NCBI GenBank assembly: GCA_017301995.1
Contig: JAFLEH010000038.1
Span: 1 to 64,000, forward strand
From: Verrucomicrobiota bacterium
GTDB lineage: Bacteria > Verrucomicrobiota > Verrucomicrobiia > Verrucomicrobiales > Akkermansiaceae
Length of the DNA stretch: 64,000 nucleotides
Direction of reading: 5' to 3'
The notes below the pieces were generated by a model. It searched no databases. It saw nothing but the letters and a program-made list of their open reading frames with translations, and was not told the DNA's origin. Within the stretch, counting starts at the first letter, position 1; each line of letters begins with the position of its first letter. This document shows, in pieces, positions 43,115 to 51,946 of the stretch. The translations under genes were made by a program, and so were the position numbers.

Positions 43115-46100
43115 GGGAAATCTCCGGTTGGAATGGGCATGCTGAGCGTGACGCGGGTTCCCGCTCCCGGCGAGGATGATATGGAGGCAGTGCCGCCGAC
43201 CTGGGCAAGTCGGAGGCGGATGTTGGCGAGGCCGTTTCCTCCCGTCCGAACCAGGCTGGGATCGAAGCCCACGCCATCGTCCGAGACCGCCGCCTCCAGC
43301 TGACCGGGAGTCGCGCGAATGGAAAAACGGATCTCTTTGGCACCGGAATGCTTGACGGCGTTGAGAACCGACTCCTTACACGCCAGGTAAAAATGATTGC
43401 GAATCTCGCCGGACAAGACACGCTCGTTCCGTTCGGCGGGAAGATCAAGGCGGGAGCGAATCCCACTGTGTTTGAGCCAAACACCGATGGCATGGGCCAG
43501 ATACGAAACCAGTCCGTCAACCGTGTCCTTCGCGGGATTCACCGCCCAGACCGTCTCATCCATGGCGCGGGCAAGCTCCCGCGCCCGCGCCGATATTTCC
43601 GCGGACTCGGGCACCGCGGACTCCCGCGTGCACAGCCAGTCACCCAACAAAGCAATCTCGTTCAAACCTGCTCCCATCCGGTCATGAATGTCCCTCGCGA
43701 TGCGGCCACGCTCCGCCTCGATGGCGTGACGGCGGCGCCACTCCTCCGCTTGCCGGGCAGCCCTACGCCCGACGATGAATCGGGTGACGCCCACCGCCGT
43801 CGCGACCGCCAACAGCACCGCGGCGATCACCGTCGATGCCCGACGCCACCACGGAGGTTCAATGATGATTGGATAGCTGGCGTCCGTTTCCGACCAAACA
43901 TGGTCGCGGCTGCGCGCTTTGACACGAAAAACATAACTTCCAGGTGCCAGTCCCGAATAGAAAACGGAGCGGGCGGTATCCGCATCCCGCCAATCGGTGT
44001 CAGCCCCTTCAAGCTTGTAACGGAACACGACCAGTGACGGGTGGCTCAGACTCAGGCCCGAGTATCTGAACTCGAAATATCTCGCCTCGTGTCCGATACG
44101 ATCTGGGCCTTCCCCGGCGACCCGTCGCTTTCCATCCACCGAGATTCCCTCAATGGCCACCAGCGGCGGCACCGGATCGGGCTGATAGGAAAGCGGATGG
44201 GCGATCCATACCCCGTGATCGGTTCCGAACCAGAGTCGCCCGTCGCCGGTGCGGATGACTCCTCCCTGAGTGGATGCGATTCCGTCGGGTGGCAGTCCGT
44301 CACCCGGGCCGAAACGTACCGCCCGCACCGACTCCGCGAGTCCGTCACAGCAGCGGTTCAACTCATCAAGAGCAATGCGCCAGATACCCTTGCCGCCGGC
44401 AATCCACAATCCGCCGTCGCCGCCATCCGCCATGCCGCAAACAACTTCCTCGGGAAATCCACGCGCCGCGCCGCAAACCGAAAAAGTGCCGCCTTTCCAC
44501 CGGGTAAGTCCTCCTCCGGCGTGGCCTATCCATACCGCACCGTCGGGCATGGCCAACATCGACCAGACGTTATCGCCTGCCAGCCCATCCGCATGGGTGA
44601 AGCGGGATACGGACCCGCCGGGCTTGATTTGATAGACTCCGCCCGCGTCGCAGCCCGCCCAGATGCCGCCGGCGGAGTCTTCGGCAAAACACCGGATGTC
44701 GGTATCCGGCCCGGGATTCGGCAATGTCAGATAGTCCGCCGCGATCTTGCCCGATGAGAAAGAGGCATCGGATAGAATGCGGAGCACCCGGTTGCCGCTC
44801 CGTTGCCCGACCCAGATCCGGCCCTTCGAATCCCGGAACAGCGCCCTAACCGGGATCTCGGATCCCGGAAACCCGGAAAGCACTCCCATTCGGTCTCCAT
44901 GGGATTTTCTAAATCCGTTGCGCAGCGTTCCCGCTAACACTTCACCCGGTTCCCTCTCAAGCGCCGACACCACCTCGGTGCGGTCGATTTCCTTCGTGCC
45001 CGCATCGGATCCTTCGGACCCGTCCCCAAGCAGGCGCAGCAACCCGTCACCGTCCGTGCCCGCCCACACCCCGTTGCCATCGGCGGCCGCCGCCAACGCG
45101 GTGATTCTAACGGACGGAGCCGGCGCGGTGGTGATGACTCGGGAAAAGAAGGCGGGGCGGATTCGGCTCAGCCCCCCTCCATCGGTAGCGGCCCACACGC
45201 TTCCCGAGCGGTCTTCAAACAACCGGGTGACCGCCTCACAACCCATGCCATCCTTGCGCCCGACCTGCACCACCGAACCATCAATCCCGTACCGGAAAAC
45301 TCCTCCGCCCATGGTGGACAGCCACAAGCTTCTATCACGGGTTTCAATCCCGAAACTCAGGGGCCGGTTCCGCCATTTCACCGCGGCCTCCGGCGAAAGC
45401 CACACGCCATCCCGCCACAGACGGACCGATTTGCCATCGCTGATCCAAAGTGACCGGTCCCTGCCTGGCGCATGGTAGTTCCAACTGGAATCGAACCCGT
45501 GACCGACAGGAACCGGCTCTCCGTCCACCAGGCGACATGCGCCGCATTGCTGCCTGAGGTCACCGTTGAGGATCAGGTCACCGCTTGGCGAAACACGCGC
45601 TTGTATCGGACTCTCCGGTCCGCGACCCCACCGGCCGTTCATCAAGGTTAAAACACCATCCTTCCATTGGGCGAGCCGTCTATCCCTCGTGGTGATCCAA
45701 AGTGACCCGTCAGGAGCTTCCGCCAGAATCTCCGCACCAGGCGCGCTTCCTGATAGAGTCGCGTCAGGCTCGGGGAAAAACCTACCGTTCTCCATCCGGA
45801 ACAAATGTCCGTCCATGGTGGAAATCCACAAACCTCCGGCGCGGCGCCGCTCGACCTGCGAGATGGAGGGATTGGTCAACTCCGGCGTGTTGCCCGAGCT
45901 GAAAACCACGAACGACACACCGTCGAAGCGAGCCAGGCCGTTCATCGTGCCAACCCAGAGATAACCGTCCGTGGTCTGGGTGATCGAGGTGACCGTTTGG
46001 CTAGGAAGACCGGCGTCCGAACGCCAGGTCTCGACCGAAAACGCCGCCCACAGGCCTCCGGCGAACAGCAGATGCACCAGCAACCCGGAGACCCATGCCA

Positions 46101-46146
46101 GAATCGCCGGATTGCCGATCGCATATTCGCTCACTCGCTTGCGCAT
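43111..46146 (-). CDS. Beta-propeller (Y_Y_Y) sensor histidine kinase (second copy)
   Basis: 1,011 aa from ATG 46146, chosen because AILAWVSGLLVHLLFAGGLW then forms the signal anchor; a longer frame upstream overlaps unrelated sequence. Propeller blades include YLWVGTMNGLARFDG, GLWISTMDGHLFRME, SVWAATDGGGLSRI, GVWAGTDGDGLLRL and RIWVGQRSGNRVLRI. These are followed by a Y_Y_Y domain (YFEFRYSGLSLSHPS; YSGLAPGSYVFRVKA), a membrane helix (ASTVIAAVLLAVATAVGVTR) and HisKA_3 with the phospho-His in ARDIHDRMGAGLNE (~residue 819). The ATPase has SDDGVGFD and GGNGLANIRLRLA. Same architecture as the kinase at 14995-18006. Ligand unknown; probably a periplasmic glycan product. Confidence 0.92.
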   Translation of the reverse strand: MRKRVSEYAIGNPAILAWVSGLLVHLLFAGGLWAAFSVETWRSDAGLPSQTVTSITQTTDGYLWVGTMNGLARFDGVSFVVFSSGNTPELTNPSISQVERRRAGGLWISTMDGHLFRMENGRFFPEPDATLSGSAPGAEILAEAPDGSLWITTRDRRLAQWKDGVLTLMNGRWGRGPESPIQARVSPSGDLILNGDLRQQCGACRLVDGEPVPVGHGFDSSWNYHAPGRDRSLWISDGKSVRLWRDGVWLSPEAAVKWRNRPLSFGIETRDRSLWLSTMGGGVFRYGIDGSVVQVGRKDGMGCEAVTRLFEDRSGSVWAATDGGGLSRIRPAFFSRVITTAPAPSVRITALAAAADGNGVWAGTDGDGLLRLLGDGSEGSDAGTKEIDRTEVVSALEREPGEVLAGTLRNGFRKSHGDRMGVLSGFPGSEIPVRALFRDSKGRIWVGQRSGNRVLRILSDASFSSGKIAADYLTLPNPGPDTDIRCFAEDSAGGIWAGCDAGGVYQIKPGGSVSRFTHADGLAGDNVWSMLAMPDGAVWIGHAGGGLTRWKGGTFSVCGAARGFPEEVVCGMADGGDGGLWIAGGKGIWRIALDELNRCCDGLAESVRAVRFGPGDGLPPDGIASTQGGVIRTGDGRLWFGTDHGVWIAHPLSYQPDPVPPLVAIEGISVDGKRRVAGEGPDRIGHEARYFEFRYSGLSLSHPSLVVFRYKLEGADTDWRDADTARSVFYSGLAPGSYVFRVKARSRDHVWSETDASYPIIIEPPWWRRASTVIAAVLLAVATAVGVTRFIVGRRAARQAEEWRRRHAIEAERGRIARDIHDRMGAGLNEIALLGDWLCTRESAVPESAEISARARELARAMDETVWAVNPAKDTVDGLVSYLAHAIGVWLKHSGIRSRLDLPAERNERVLSGEIRNHFYLACKESVLNAVKHSGAKEIRFSIRATPGQLEAAVSDDGVGFDPSLVRTGGNGLANIRLRLAQVGGTASISSSPGAGTRVTLSMPIPTGDFP

Positions 46147-46247
46147 GGAAAAACATGGCCCGGCGAGCCTTGCCTGACGAGCAAAAACCGCTCGCCTCAT
46201 TTGATACACACCACGCGAAATGCCAAAAATTCCGATGTCCGGGACGA

Positions 46248-47639
46248 TCACCACCCCACCGTCGTGTCCCGATAGACACCGGGCGCCACGTCGCGGGGAT
46301 CGGTGCCGCTGTTGGAAAACGCGGCGTCGCCCTCGATAATGACACCGGGGAGAAAACGCAGCGGGCCTGATACGGTCAGCGACCGGCACTTGAGCAGGCC
46401 GGGAACGCCCAGCGGGGTGAGCTGGTCCACCAGCTTGTAGTCGTCGGACAGGGTGACGACGGGCGGTTGGCCGGCGCGGTCCGGATGGAGCCGCACCCGG
46501 CCGTCCGGCAGCACCTCGTAGGCATCCGAGCGCAAGGCTAACAAATCGGCGGTGCTTTTCACCGGCGCGAACCGGCTGCGCGGCACCTCGATGGCGGCGG
46601 CGCCGGCAAAGCACTCGATCGCCGCGCCCATGGCGGTTTCCAACTGGATCACCGCGGGTGATTTCTTATCTCGCGGGTCCACGGTTTTCCGGTTGCGGAT
46701 CATCGGCAGAGGCAGCACTCCGGAATCGGCGGCGAGTTGTTCCTTGAGCAGATCAAGCCGCAGCCACAGGCTGTTGGTATTGAAATAGCGGTGTCGGTCG
46801 ATGTCCTGGAACGCCCCGGCGTCCTCGTCCGGGCATTGGGCGACCTCGCGCAGCAGTAGGCGGCCATCGCTGGTCCGCACCGCGAGGTGGCCGCCCTTGC
46901 GGTCGGCCGCGGTGCGGCGCGTGACCTCCATCAGAAACGGCGCCCCGGAATCGGCGAAGTGCCCGAGCAACACCGGATCGAGCACCGCACCGAGATTGTC
47001 GGAGTTGGAGACAAACGCGTAAACCACCCCCTCCGCCAACAAGCGATCCAACCAACCGGATCCGACGAGCGCCGGAAACAGGTCCCCATGGCCCGGCGGG
47101 CACCATTCGAGATCGGGATCGGAGGGCCATTCCACGGGTTGCAATGTCTCCGCGTCGATCTTCGGGATCTGGTTTTGCATCAACTCGACCTCGCGGGGAT
47201 CGGCGAGCCCGTTCGCGGCGTAGCGCGCGAGGTGCCCCAGGGTGTCCGCGCTGGTGCTGAAGCTGTTCATCAGCAGCATGCGGACGGGAGTCGCTGATGC
47301 CTCGCGCAGGGCGAGTACTTGCCGCACAATGAGATCGAGGAAAGTGACTCCATCGCGCACGGGCAGCAGGCTTTTCGGCCCTTGAAGTCCCATCCCGGTT
47401 CCGAGCCCTCCATTGAGTTTGATGACCACCGCTTTTGCCAACAATTCCGGCCCGGCCGGCGGCGAGTCCGTTAGAGCGGTGTAGGTGGTTAAATCGGGAA
47501 CCGGGGAAATCGCCGACTCCGGGATCAATCCGGATTCGTTGCGCAGCAGCGCCTCGTAGTTGCGGCGGAAGGCGCGGATGGGGGCATCCCCCATGCCGGC
47601 GGCGGACATTTTCGTTTCAAACGCGGCGAAGTCGGACAT
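46248..47639 (-). CDS. UDPGP-family UTP--sugar-1-phosphate uridylyltransferase
   Basis: 463 aa of the eukaryotic-type UDP-glucose pyrophosphorylase family, not the bacterial GalU type. The nucleotide-binding loop is VIKLNGGLGTGMGLQGPKSL (~residues 71-90). Further family blocks are MLLMNSFSTSADT, CPPGHGDLFPAL, VSNSDNLGAV, and MIRNRKTVDPRDKK. It ends in a left-handed-helix-like C-terminus (LTVSGPLRFLPGVIIEGDAA). It makes UDP-glucose, or a related UDP-sugar, for polysaccharide or glycogen synthesis. It precedes the kinase gene by 101 bp on the same strand, though a functional link is doubtful. 54 bp separate it from uxaC upstream. Confidence 0.9.
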   Translation of the reverse strand: MSDFAAFETKMSAAGMGDAPIRAFRRNYEALLRNESGLIPESAISPVPDLTTYTALTDSPPAGPELLAKAVVIKLNGGLGTGMGLQGPKSLLPVRDGVTFLDLIVRQVLALREASATPVRMLLMNSFSTSADTLGHLARYAANGLADPREVELMQNQIPKIDAETLQPVEWPSDPDLEWCPPGHGDLFPALVGSGWLDRLLAEGVVYAFVSNSDNLGAVLDPVLLGHFADSGAPFLMEVTRRTAADRKGGHLAVRTSDGRLLLREVAQCPDEDAGAFQDIDRHRYFNTNSLWLRLDLLKEQLAADSGVLPLPMIRNRKTVDPRDKKSPAVIQLETAMGAAIECFAGAAAIEVPRSRFAPVKSTADLLALRSDAYEVLPDGRVRLHPDRAGQPPVVTLSDDYKLVDQLTPLGVPGLLKCRSLTVSGPLRFLPGVIIEGDAAFSNSGTDPRDVAPGVYRDTTVGW

Positions 47640-47693
47640 GCGGCCAGCATGGCGTACCCTGCCAACCGGTCAATCCCAAAGCCACGCGCCCCA

Positions 47694-49094
47694 TCAATCC
47701 ACCCCGAAGAAATCCCGCGCGTTTCCATAGGAAATGGCGCGGATCAGATTCGCCAGAGTGTCGAAATCCGATGGTAGCTCGCCGCGCTCGGCCTCGCCGC
47801 CTATCAGATTGCACAGGATCCGGCGGAAATACTCGTGGCGCGGATAGGAAAGGAACGACCGCGAATCGGTGAGCATGCCGACAAACCGCGAGAGCAATCC
47901 GGTGGCGGACAGCGCGTCGAGCTGCATTTCCATGCCGTGCTTCTGGTCGAGGAACCACCATCCGGAACCGAACTGGATCTTGCCCGCGACGGTGCCGTCC
48001 TGGAACGCGCCGGTTAGGGTGGAGAACAGATAGTTGTCGGCGGGATTGAGGTTGTAGAGCACCATCTTGGGCAGCGCGTTCTCGCGGCTGAGCGCGTCGA
48101 GGTAGGTGACCAGCGCCTCGCCCTGCGACACGTCGCCGATGGTGTCGTACCCGGTATCCGGACCGAGTTGCTCGAACATCCGGCGGTTGGTGTTGCGGAA
48201 GGCGCCGAGGTGGAGTTGCTTGGTCCAGCCGCGGGCCGCGTCGAGCTGCCCGAAAAACACCATCAGATAGAACGAGAACCGCTCCTTGTCCTCTTGGCTA
48301 ACCGCCTTGCCGGCCCGGGCTTCGTCGAAGATCAGCGAGGCGTCCGCATCCGAACACTCCAGTGCCGGACAACGGACCAAACCGTGGTCGGATAGGCGGG
48401 CGCCCGCCGCGTGGAAATCGTCGTGGCGCTGCTGCAGACCGTTCAACAGGTCGGACAGATGAACGATCGCGGTGTCGGTGACTTCTTCCAGCTTGTCGAG
48501 CCACGCCTGGAGCTGCGCGGGCTGGTCCACGAGAAACGCCTTGTCCGGACGAAACGTGGGCCACACCTTGGTTGGCAGACCGGAAGCCAGAATCGCCTGA
48601 TGGTCGGTTAGAGGATCCGCCGGATCATCGGTTGTGCCGACCATTTTCACATCGAACTTGCGGAGAATGCCGTGGGCGCAGAAGTCGGCCTCGGCGAGCT
48701 TCGCGTTGGCGCGCTCCCAGATTTCATCCGCCGTGGCGGGGGAAAGGAGGAGATCGATATCGAAATACCGCTGGAGTTCGAGGTGGGTCCAGTGGTGGAT
48801 CGGATTGCGAAGGGTGTAAGGAACCGTTTCCGCCCACGCCTGGAACTTCTCGCGCGGGCTGGCGTCGCCGGTGATGAGATCCTCGGATATTCCGTTGGCC
48901 CGCATCAGCCGCCATTTGTAGTGGTCGCCGCCAAGCCATATCTCGGCCAGATCCGTCCAGCGTTTGTTAGTGGATATCTCGCGCGGAGAAAGATGGCAAT
49001 GATAGTCGATGATCGGCTGCGGAGCCGCCACCTCGTGGAACAGCCGTCGGGCGGTCGCGGAATGAAGCAGGAAATTTTCGTCGGGGTAAGGCAT
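47694..49094 (-). CDS. uxaC: Glucuronate isomerase
   Basis: 466 aa from ATG 49094 (PYPDENFLLHSATARRLFHE). UxaC signature: PIIDYHCHLSPREI with metal-binding His-x-His, NPIHHWTHLELQRYFDID, VGTTDDPADPL, QLHLGAFRNTNRRM, and the C-terminal FVGMLTDSRSFLSYPRHEYF then RRILCNLIGGEAERGELP. It converts D-glucuronate to D-fructuronate (and galacturonate to tagaturonate), the first cytosolic step of uronate breakdown. Its presence fits a lifestyle on uronate-containing plant or algal polysaccharides. The other pathway genes (uxuA, uxuB, kdg) are not in the window. Confidence 0.95.
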   Translation of the reverse strand: MPYPDENFLLHSATARRLFHEVAAPQPIIDYHCHLSPREISTNKRWTDLAEIWLGGDHYKWRLMRANGISEDLITGDASPREKFQAWAETVPYTLRNPIHHWTHLELQRYFDIDLLLSPATADEIWERANAKLAEADFCAHGILRKFDVKMVGTTDDPADPLTDHQAILASGLPTKVWPTFRPDKAFLVDQPAQLQAWLDKLEEVTDTAIVHLSDLLNGLQQRHDDFHAAGARLSDHGLVRCPALECSDADASLIFDEARAGKAVSQEDKERFSFYLMVFFGQLDAARGWTKQLHLGAFRNTNRRMFEQLGPDTGYDTIGDVSQGEALVTYLDALSRENALPKMVLYNLNPADNYLFSTLTGAFQDGTVAGKIQFGSGWWFLDQKHGMEMQLDALSATGLLSRFVGMLTDSRSFLSYPRHEYFRRILCNLIGGEAERGELPSDFDTLANLIRAISYGNARDFFGVD

Positions 49095-49167
49095 GGCTGG
49101 CACTATCCCAGCATGGCCGACGCCAATGCCAAGCACGAAATCCGAAATTTCGGAGCAGGGTCGTTTT

Positions 49168-51111
49168 CTACAGGTGGGTCTTGAAAAACAGCACCGTGGA
49201 GAGGAATTGGAAGTCCGCGTTGGACTTCTTTTTGAATCCGTGGCCTTCGTCGGCGGCCACAAGGTACCACACGGTGGTGCCGCTGGCTCGCACCGCCTTG
49301 ACCATCTGCTCGGCCTCGGTGACCGGAACGCGCGGGTCGTTTTTCCCCTGCACCACGAACAGCGGCATGGTGATCTTTTCCGCGTGGTTGGTGGGGCTGA
49401 TCCCGCGGAGAAACCCGGCCATTTTCGGGTCACGCTCGTCGCCGTACTCCGGACGGCGGACGTCGCGGCGGTAGTCCGAGGTGTTCGCCAGGAATGTCAG
49501 AAAGTTCGAGATCCCGACGATATCGCACCCGCAGCGCAGGCGTTTGCCGTGATGGATAAGGCTTGCGAGCGTCATGTAGCCGCCGTAGCTGCCGCCCATG
49601 ACGCCGACCTTCGACGCATCGAGCGCAGGGCGGGTGGCAATGAAATCGAGAAACGCGCCGATGTCCTTGACCGAATCCTCGCGTTTGAAACCATTGTCGA
49701 GCGTGAGGAAGGTCTTGCCATACCCGGTGGACCCGCGGACATTCGGATACAACAAAGCCACGCCCATCTCGTTGATATAATAATTGTTGCGGGATTGGAA
49801 GATCGGGCGCGACTGGCCCTCTGGTCCGCCGTGTATCACGATCAGCACCGGACGCGGGCCGGGAAACTTCGCCGGATCGGGTTGATAGAGAAACCCGGAA
49901 ACCGTGAGACCGTCGAAGCTTTTCACCCTAACCGTCTCGGGCTCCGCAAACGCCGAAGGATCCAAGCCGCCCGCCTCGCTGAAGGTCCAGCGGGTGACCG
50001 CGCCGGTCGCCGGATCGCACGACCAGGCGTCCGCCGGCGAGCGCGCTCCGGTCATATTGAAGCCAACGCACGCGCCATCGTCCGACCATTTCGCACCGCC
50101 GATGACGCCCGGCGGAAGATCCGGAGCCTTCGGCGCGGCACCGTCTCCGGTCGCCAGAAACCGCAAGCGACTGGAACCGTCCTCGTTGGTGGTATAGACG
50201 ATGGTTTTACCATCCGGCGAGAGGTCGAACCCCTCGACATCCCATGAAACGTCCGTGGTCATCGGCACGAACTTCCGATCTTTCAGCGACATCCGGCCGA
50301 GACGCTTGAACTCGGCGCTTTCGTCGCTCGTTAGGAAAATCTCCTTTCCGTCGCGGCTGAAGACCGCCCGCCCGCGGGAAACCGGGTCCGCGCCGGGGAC
50401 CGTCAGGCGCTCGCGACGGCCGGTGGATAGATCCGCCAGCCAGAGATGGCTGTCATTGGCTGATAGAAACTCTCCCAACAACAGCGACTTCCCGTCCGGC
50501 GACCAATCCATCACCGCCCACTCCCCGCCCTTCACCTCGCACACCATCTTTCGCTGCTCCGGATGATCCGGATCGAGCATCCAGATATCGGCGTCGGTGC
50601 CGTTGCGGGCGTTGGAGGCGAAGGCTAGCAGGCGTCCGTCCTCGGACCACGACGCGCCGGTGTTGCGCGACTTGCCGTCGGTTAGGAGGGTGGTGCGTCC
50701 GGTCCCGGGATCGAAGCGGAAATACTGGAAGTTTTCGGCGCCGCCGGAATCCTGCGAAAAGATCATGCATTCGCCGGTTTTCGGGCGGAATCCGCCGCCA
50801 TTGACCGGTTCGGGCAGGAATGTCAGTTGGCGGCGCGCCCCGCCCGGCGTGGTGACGAGATGGAGTTGGTTGGTATTGCCGAAGCGGGTGGTGATGAGCA
50901 TCTCGCGCCGCTGCGGATGCCACCCTTGGAACGCCGCGGCCCGGAATTCGAGATAGCGCCCCACATCCTCCTTGAGCGCCGCCGGGACCTCCGGCACACC
51001 ATCGGCGGTTAGATTGGGCGGCACCGGAGCGGAAACCGCGGCCGCGGCGGTGCATGTCCACGCGGCAAGCGCCACGCGGAACGGAATCAATCGGGGAATC
51101 TCGGCAAGCAT
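49168..51111 (-). CDS. S9-family prolyl oligopeptidase-like peptidase, secreted
   Basis: 647 aa with a signal peptide (RLIPFRVALAAWTCTAAAAV). The N-terminal two-thirds is a WD40-like/TolB propeller (NGGGFRPKTGECMIFSQDSG, MDWSPDGKSLLLGEF, DLSPDGKTIVYTTNEDGSSR). The C-terminal alpha/beta hydrolase holds HGGPEGQSRP, LYPNVRGSTGYGKTF, the nucleophile Ser in VGVMGGSYGGYMTLA (~residue 507), Asp in GKNDPRVPVTEAEQ (~590) and His in DEGHGFKKK (~622). A dipeptidyl/acylaminoacyl peptidase type; exported, probably for peptide nutrition. Monocistronic by appearance; divergent from the DUF1080 gene. Confidence 0.92.
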   Translation of the reverse strand: MLAEIPRLIPFRVALAAWTCTAAAAVSAPVPPNLTADGVPEVPAALKEDVGRYLEFRAAAFQGWHPQRREMLITTRFGNTNQLHLVTTPGGARRQLTFLPEPVNGGGFRPKTGECMIFSQDSGGAENFQYFRFDPGTGRTTLLTDGKSRNTGASWSEDGRLLAFASNARNGTDADIWMLDPDHPEQRKMVCEVKGGEWAVMDWSPDGKSLLLGEFLSANDSHLWLADLSTGRRERLTVPGADPVSRGRAVFSRDGKEIFLTSDESAEFKRLGRMSLKDRKFVPMTTDVSWDVEGFDLSPDGKTIVYTTNEDGSSRLRFLATGDGAAPKAPDLPPGVIGGAKWSDDGACVGFNMTGARSPADAWSCDPATGAVTRWTFSEAGGLDPSAFAEPETVRVKSFDGLTVSGFLYQPDPAKFPGPRPVLIVIHGGPEGQSRPIFQSRNNYYINEMGVALLYPNVRGSTGYGKTFLTLDNGFKREDSVKDIGAFLDFIATRPALDASKVGVMGGSYGGYMTLASLIHHGKRLRCGCDIVGISNFLTFLANTSDYRRDVRRPEYGDERDPKMAGFLRGISPTNHAEKITMPLFVVQGKNDPRVPVTEAEQMVKAVRASGTTVWYLVAADEGHGFKKKSNADFQFLSTVLFFKTHL

Positions 51112-51219
51112 TGCGGGACCTTAGCCGACCCCGGCCGGTTGGAAAGGAGAAACACGCCCACCGCATGGCCGGGCGATTTTTCTGGGCGACCGCAGCCGCA
51201 TCGCTAAGCTCGCTGGGAC

Positions 51220-51915
51220 ATGAAAACGATCCTGTTCGCCATCTTGCTGTCGGGATCCGCGGGGAATTCCTCCGCGGCCGAACCGGAGTTCACCCCGCTG
51301 TTTCCGAAGGACGGTCCGCCCGAGGGCTGGATCACGCGGGATTGGGCGGATGTGGCGCAGCCCGCGCGGGGAAACCCGGCCTGGTCGGTTAGTGACGGCG
51401 TGCTCACCAGCGCGGGCGACCGCGGGTGCTGGTTTCTGAGCGAAAAGGAATACGGCGATTTCGAGCTGGAATACGAGTTCCGCATCGGTCTGCGCGGCAA
51501 CAGCGGCCTTGCCCTCCGCAGCCCGGCAAAGGGCGACCCCGCGTTCGACGGCATGGAAATGCAGATGGCGGACATCCGCTACAATCCGCAGGCCAAACCG
51601 AGCGAACTCACCGGCGGCATCTACCGCGCCATCGCCCCAAAGGAACCGGTCTATCAGCCGGAACAATGGAACCGCGTGCGGCTCTCGCTGGTCGGGCCGA
51701 AACTGAAGGTCGAACTCAATGGCACCGTGATCCAGGATGTCGATCTATCCACCCAAACCGAACCGGTCGCGCGGCACGACGGCACTATGGCTCCGCCGCT
51801 CAAGGACCGGCCCCGCCGGGGACGGATCGGGTTCCAGAACCTCAGCCGCGATGGCGGCCAAGTGGAAATCCGCGGCGCGAGAATCCGGGTGCTGGACGTC
51901 GCGGCGAAACGTTAG
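51220..51915 (+). CDS. DUF1080 (3-keto-disaccharide hydrolase) domain protein, secreted
   Basis: 231 aa with signal peptide MKTILFAILLSGSAGNSSAA. Concanavalin-like fold of the DUF1080 family: FTPLFPKDGPPEGWITRDW, GVLTSAGDRGCWFLSEKEYG, DFELEYEFRIGLRGNSGLAL, then GGIYRAIAP and a C-terminal GRIGFQNLSRDGGQVEIRG. Family members in Bacteroidetes act as 3-keto-glycoside hydrolases or lyases; they are very abundant in Verrucomicrobiota and Planctomycetota, often with Gfo/Idh/MocA oxidoreductases such as that at 59661-61004, which could form the 3-keto sugar. That link is inference because the genes are 8 kb apart. Confidence 0.85.
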   Translation: MKTILFAILLSGSAGNSSAAEPEFTPLFPKDGPPEGWITRDWADVAQPARGNPAWSVSDGVLTSAGDRGCWFLSEKEYGDFELEYEFRIGLRGNSGLALRSPAKGDPAFDGMEMQMADIRYNPQAKPSELTGGIYRAIAPKEPVYQPEQWNRVRLSLVGPKLKVELNGTVIQDVDLSTQTEPVARHDGTMAPPLKDRPRRGRIGFQNLSRDGGQVEIRGARIRVLDVAAKR

Positions 51916-51946
51916 AACGCCCCGGCATCGCGCCCCGGCCGTCCAT

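Noticed and set aside
43111..46614. Extension of the second kinase to 46614
   Set aside because: The upstream 156 residues are Arg/Ala/Pro-rich and overlap the end of the UDPGP gene; the membrane anchor begins at Met 46146.
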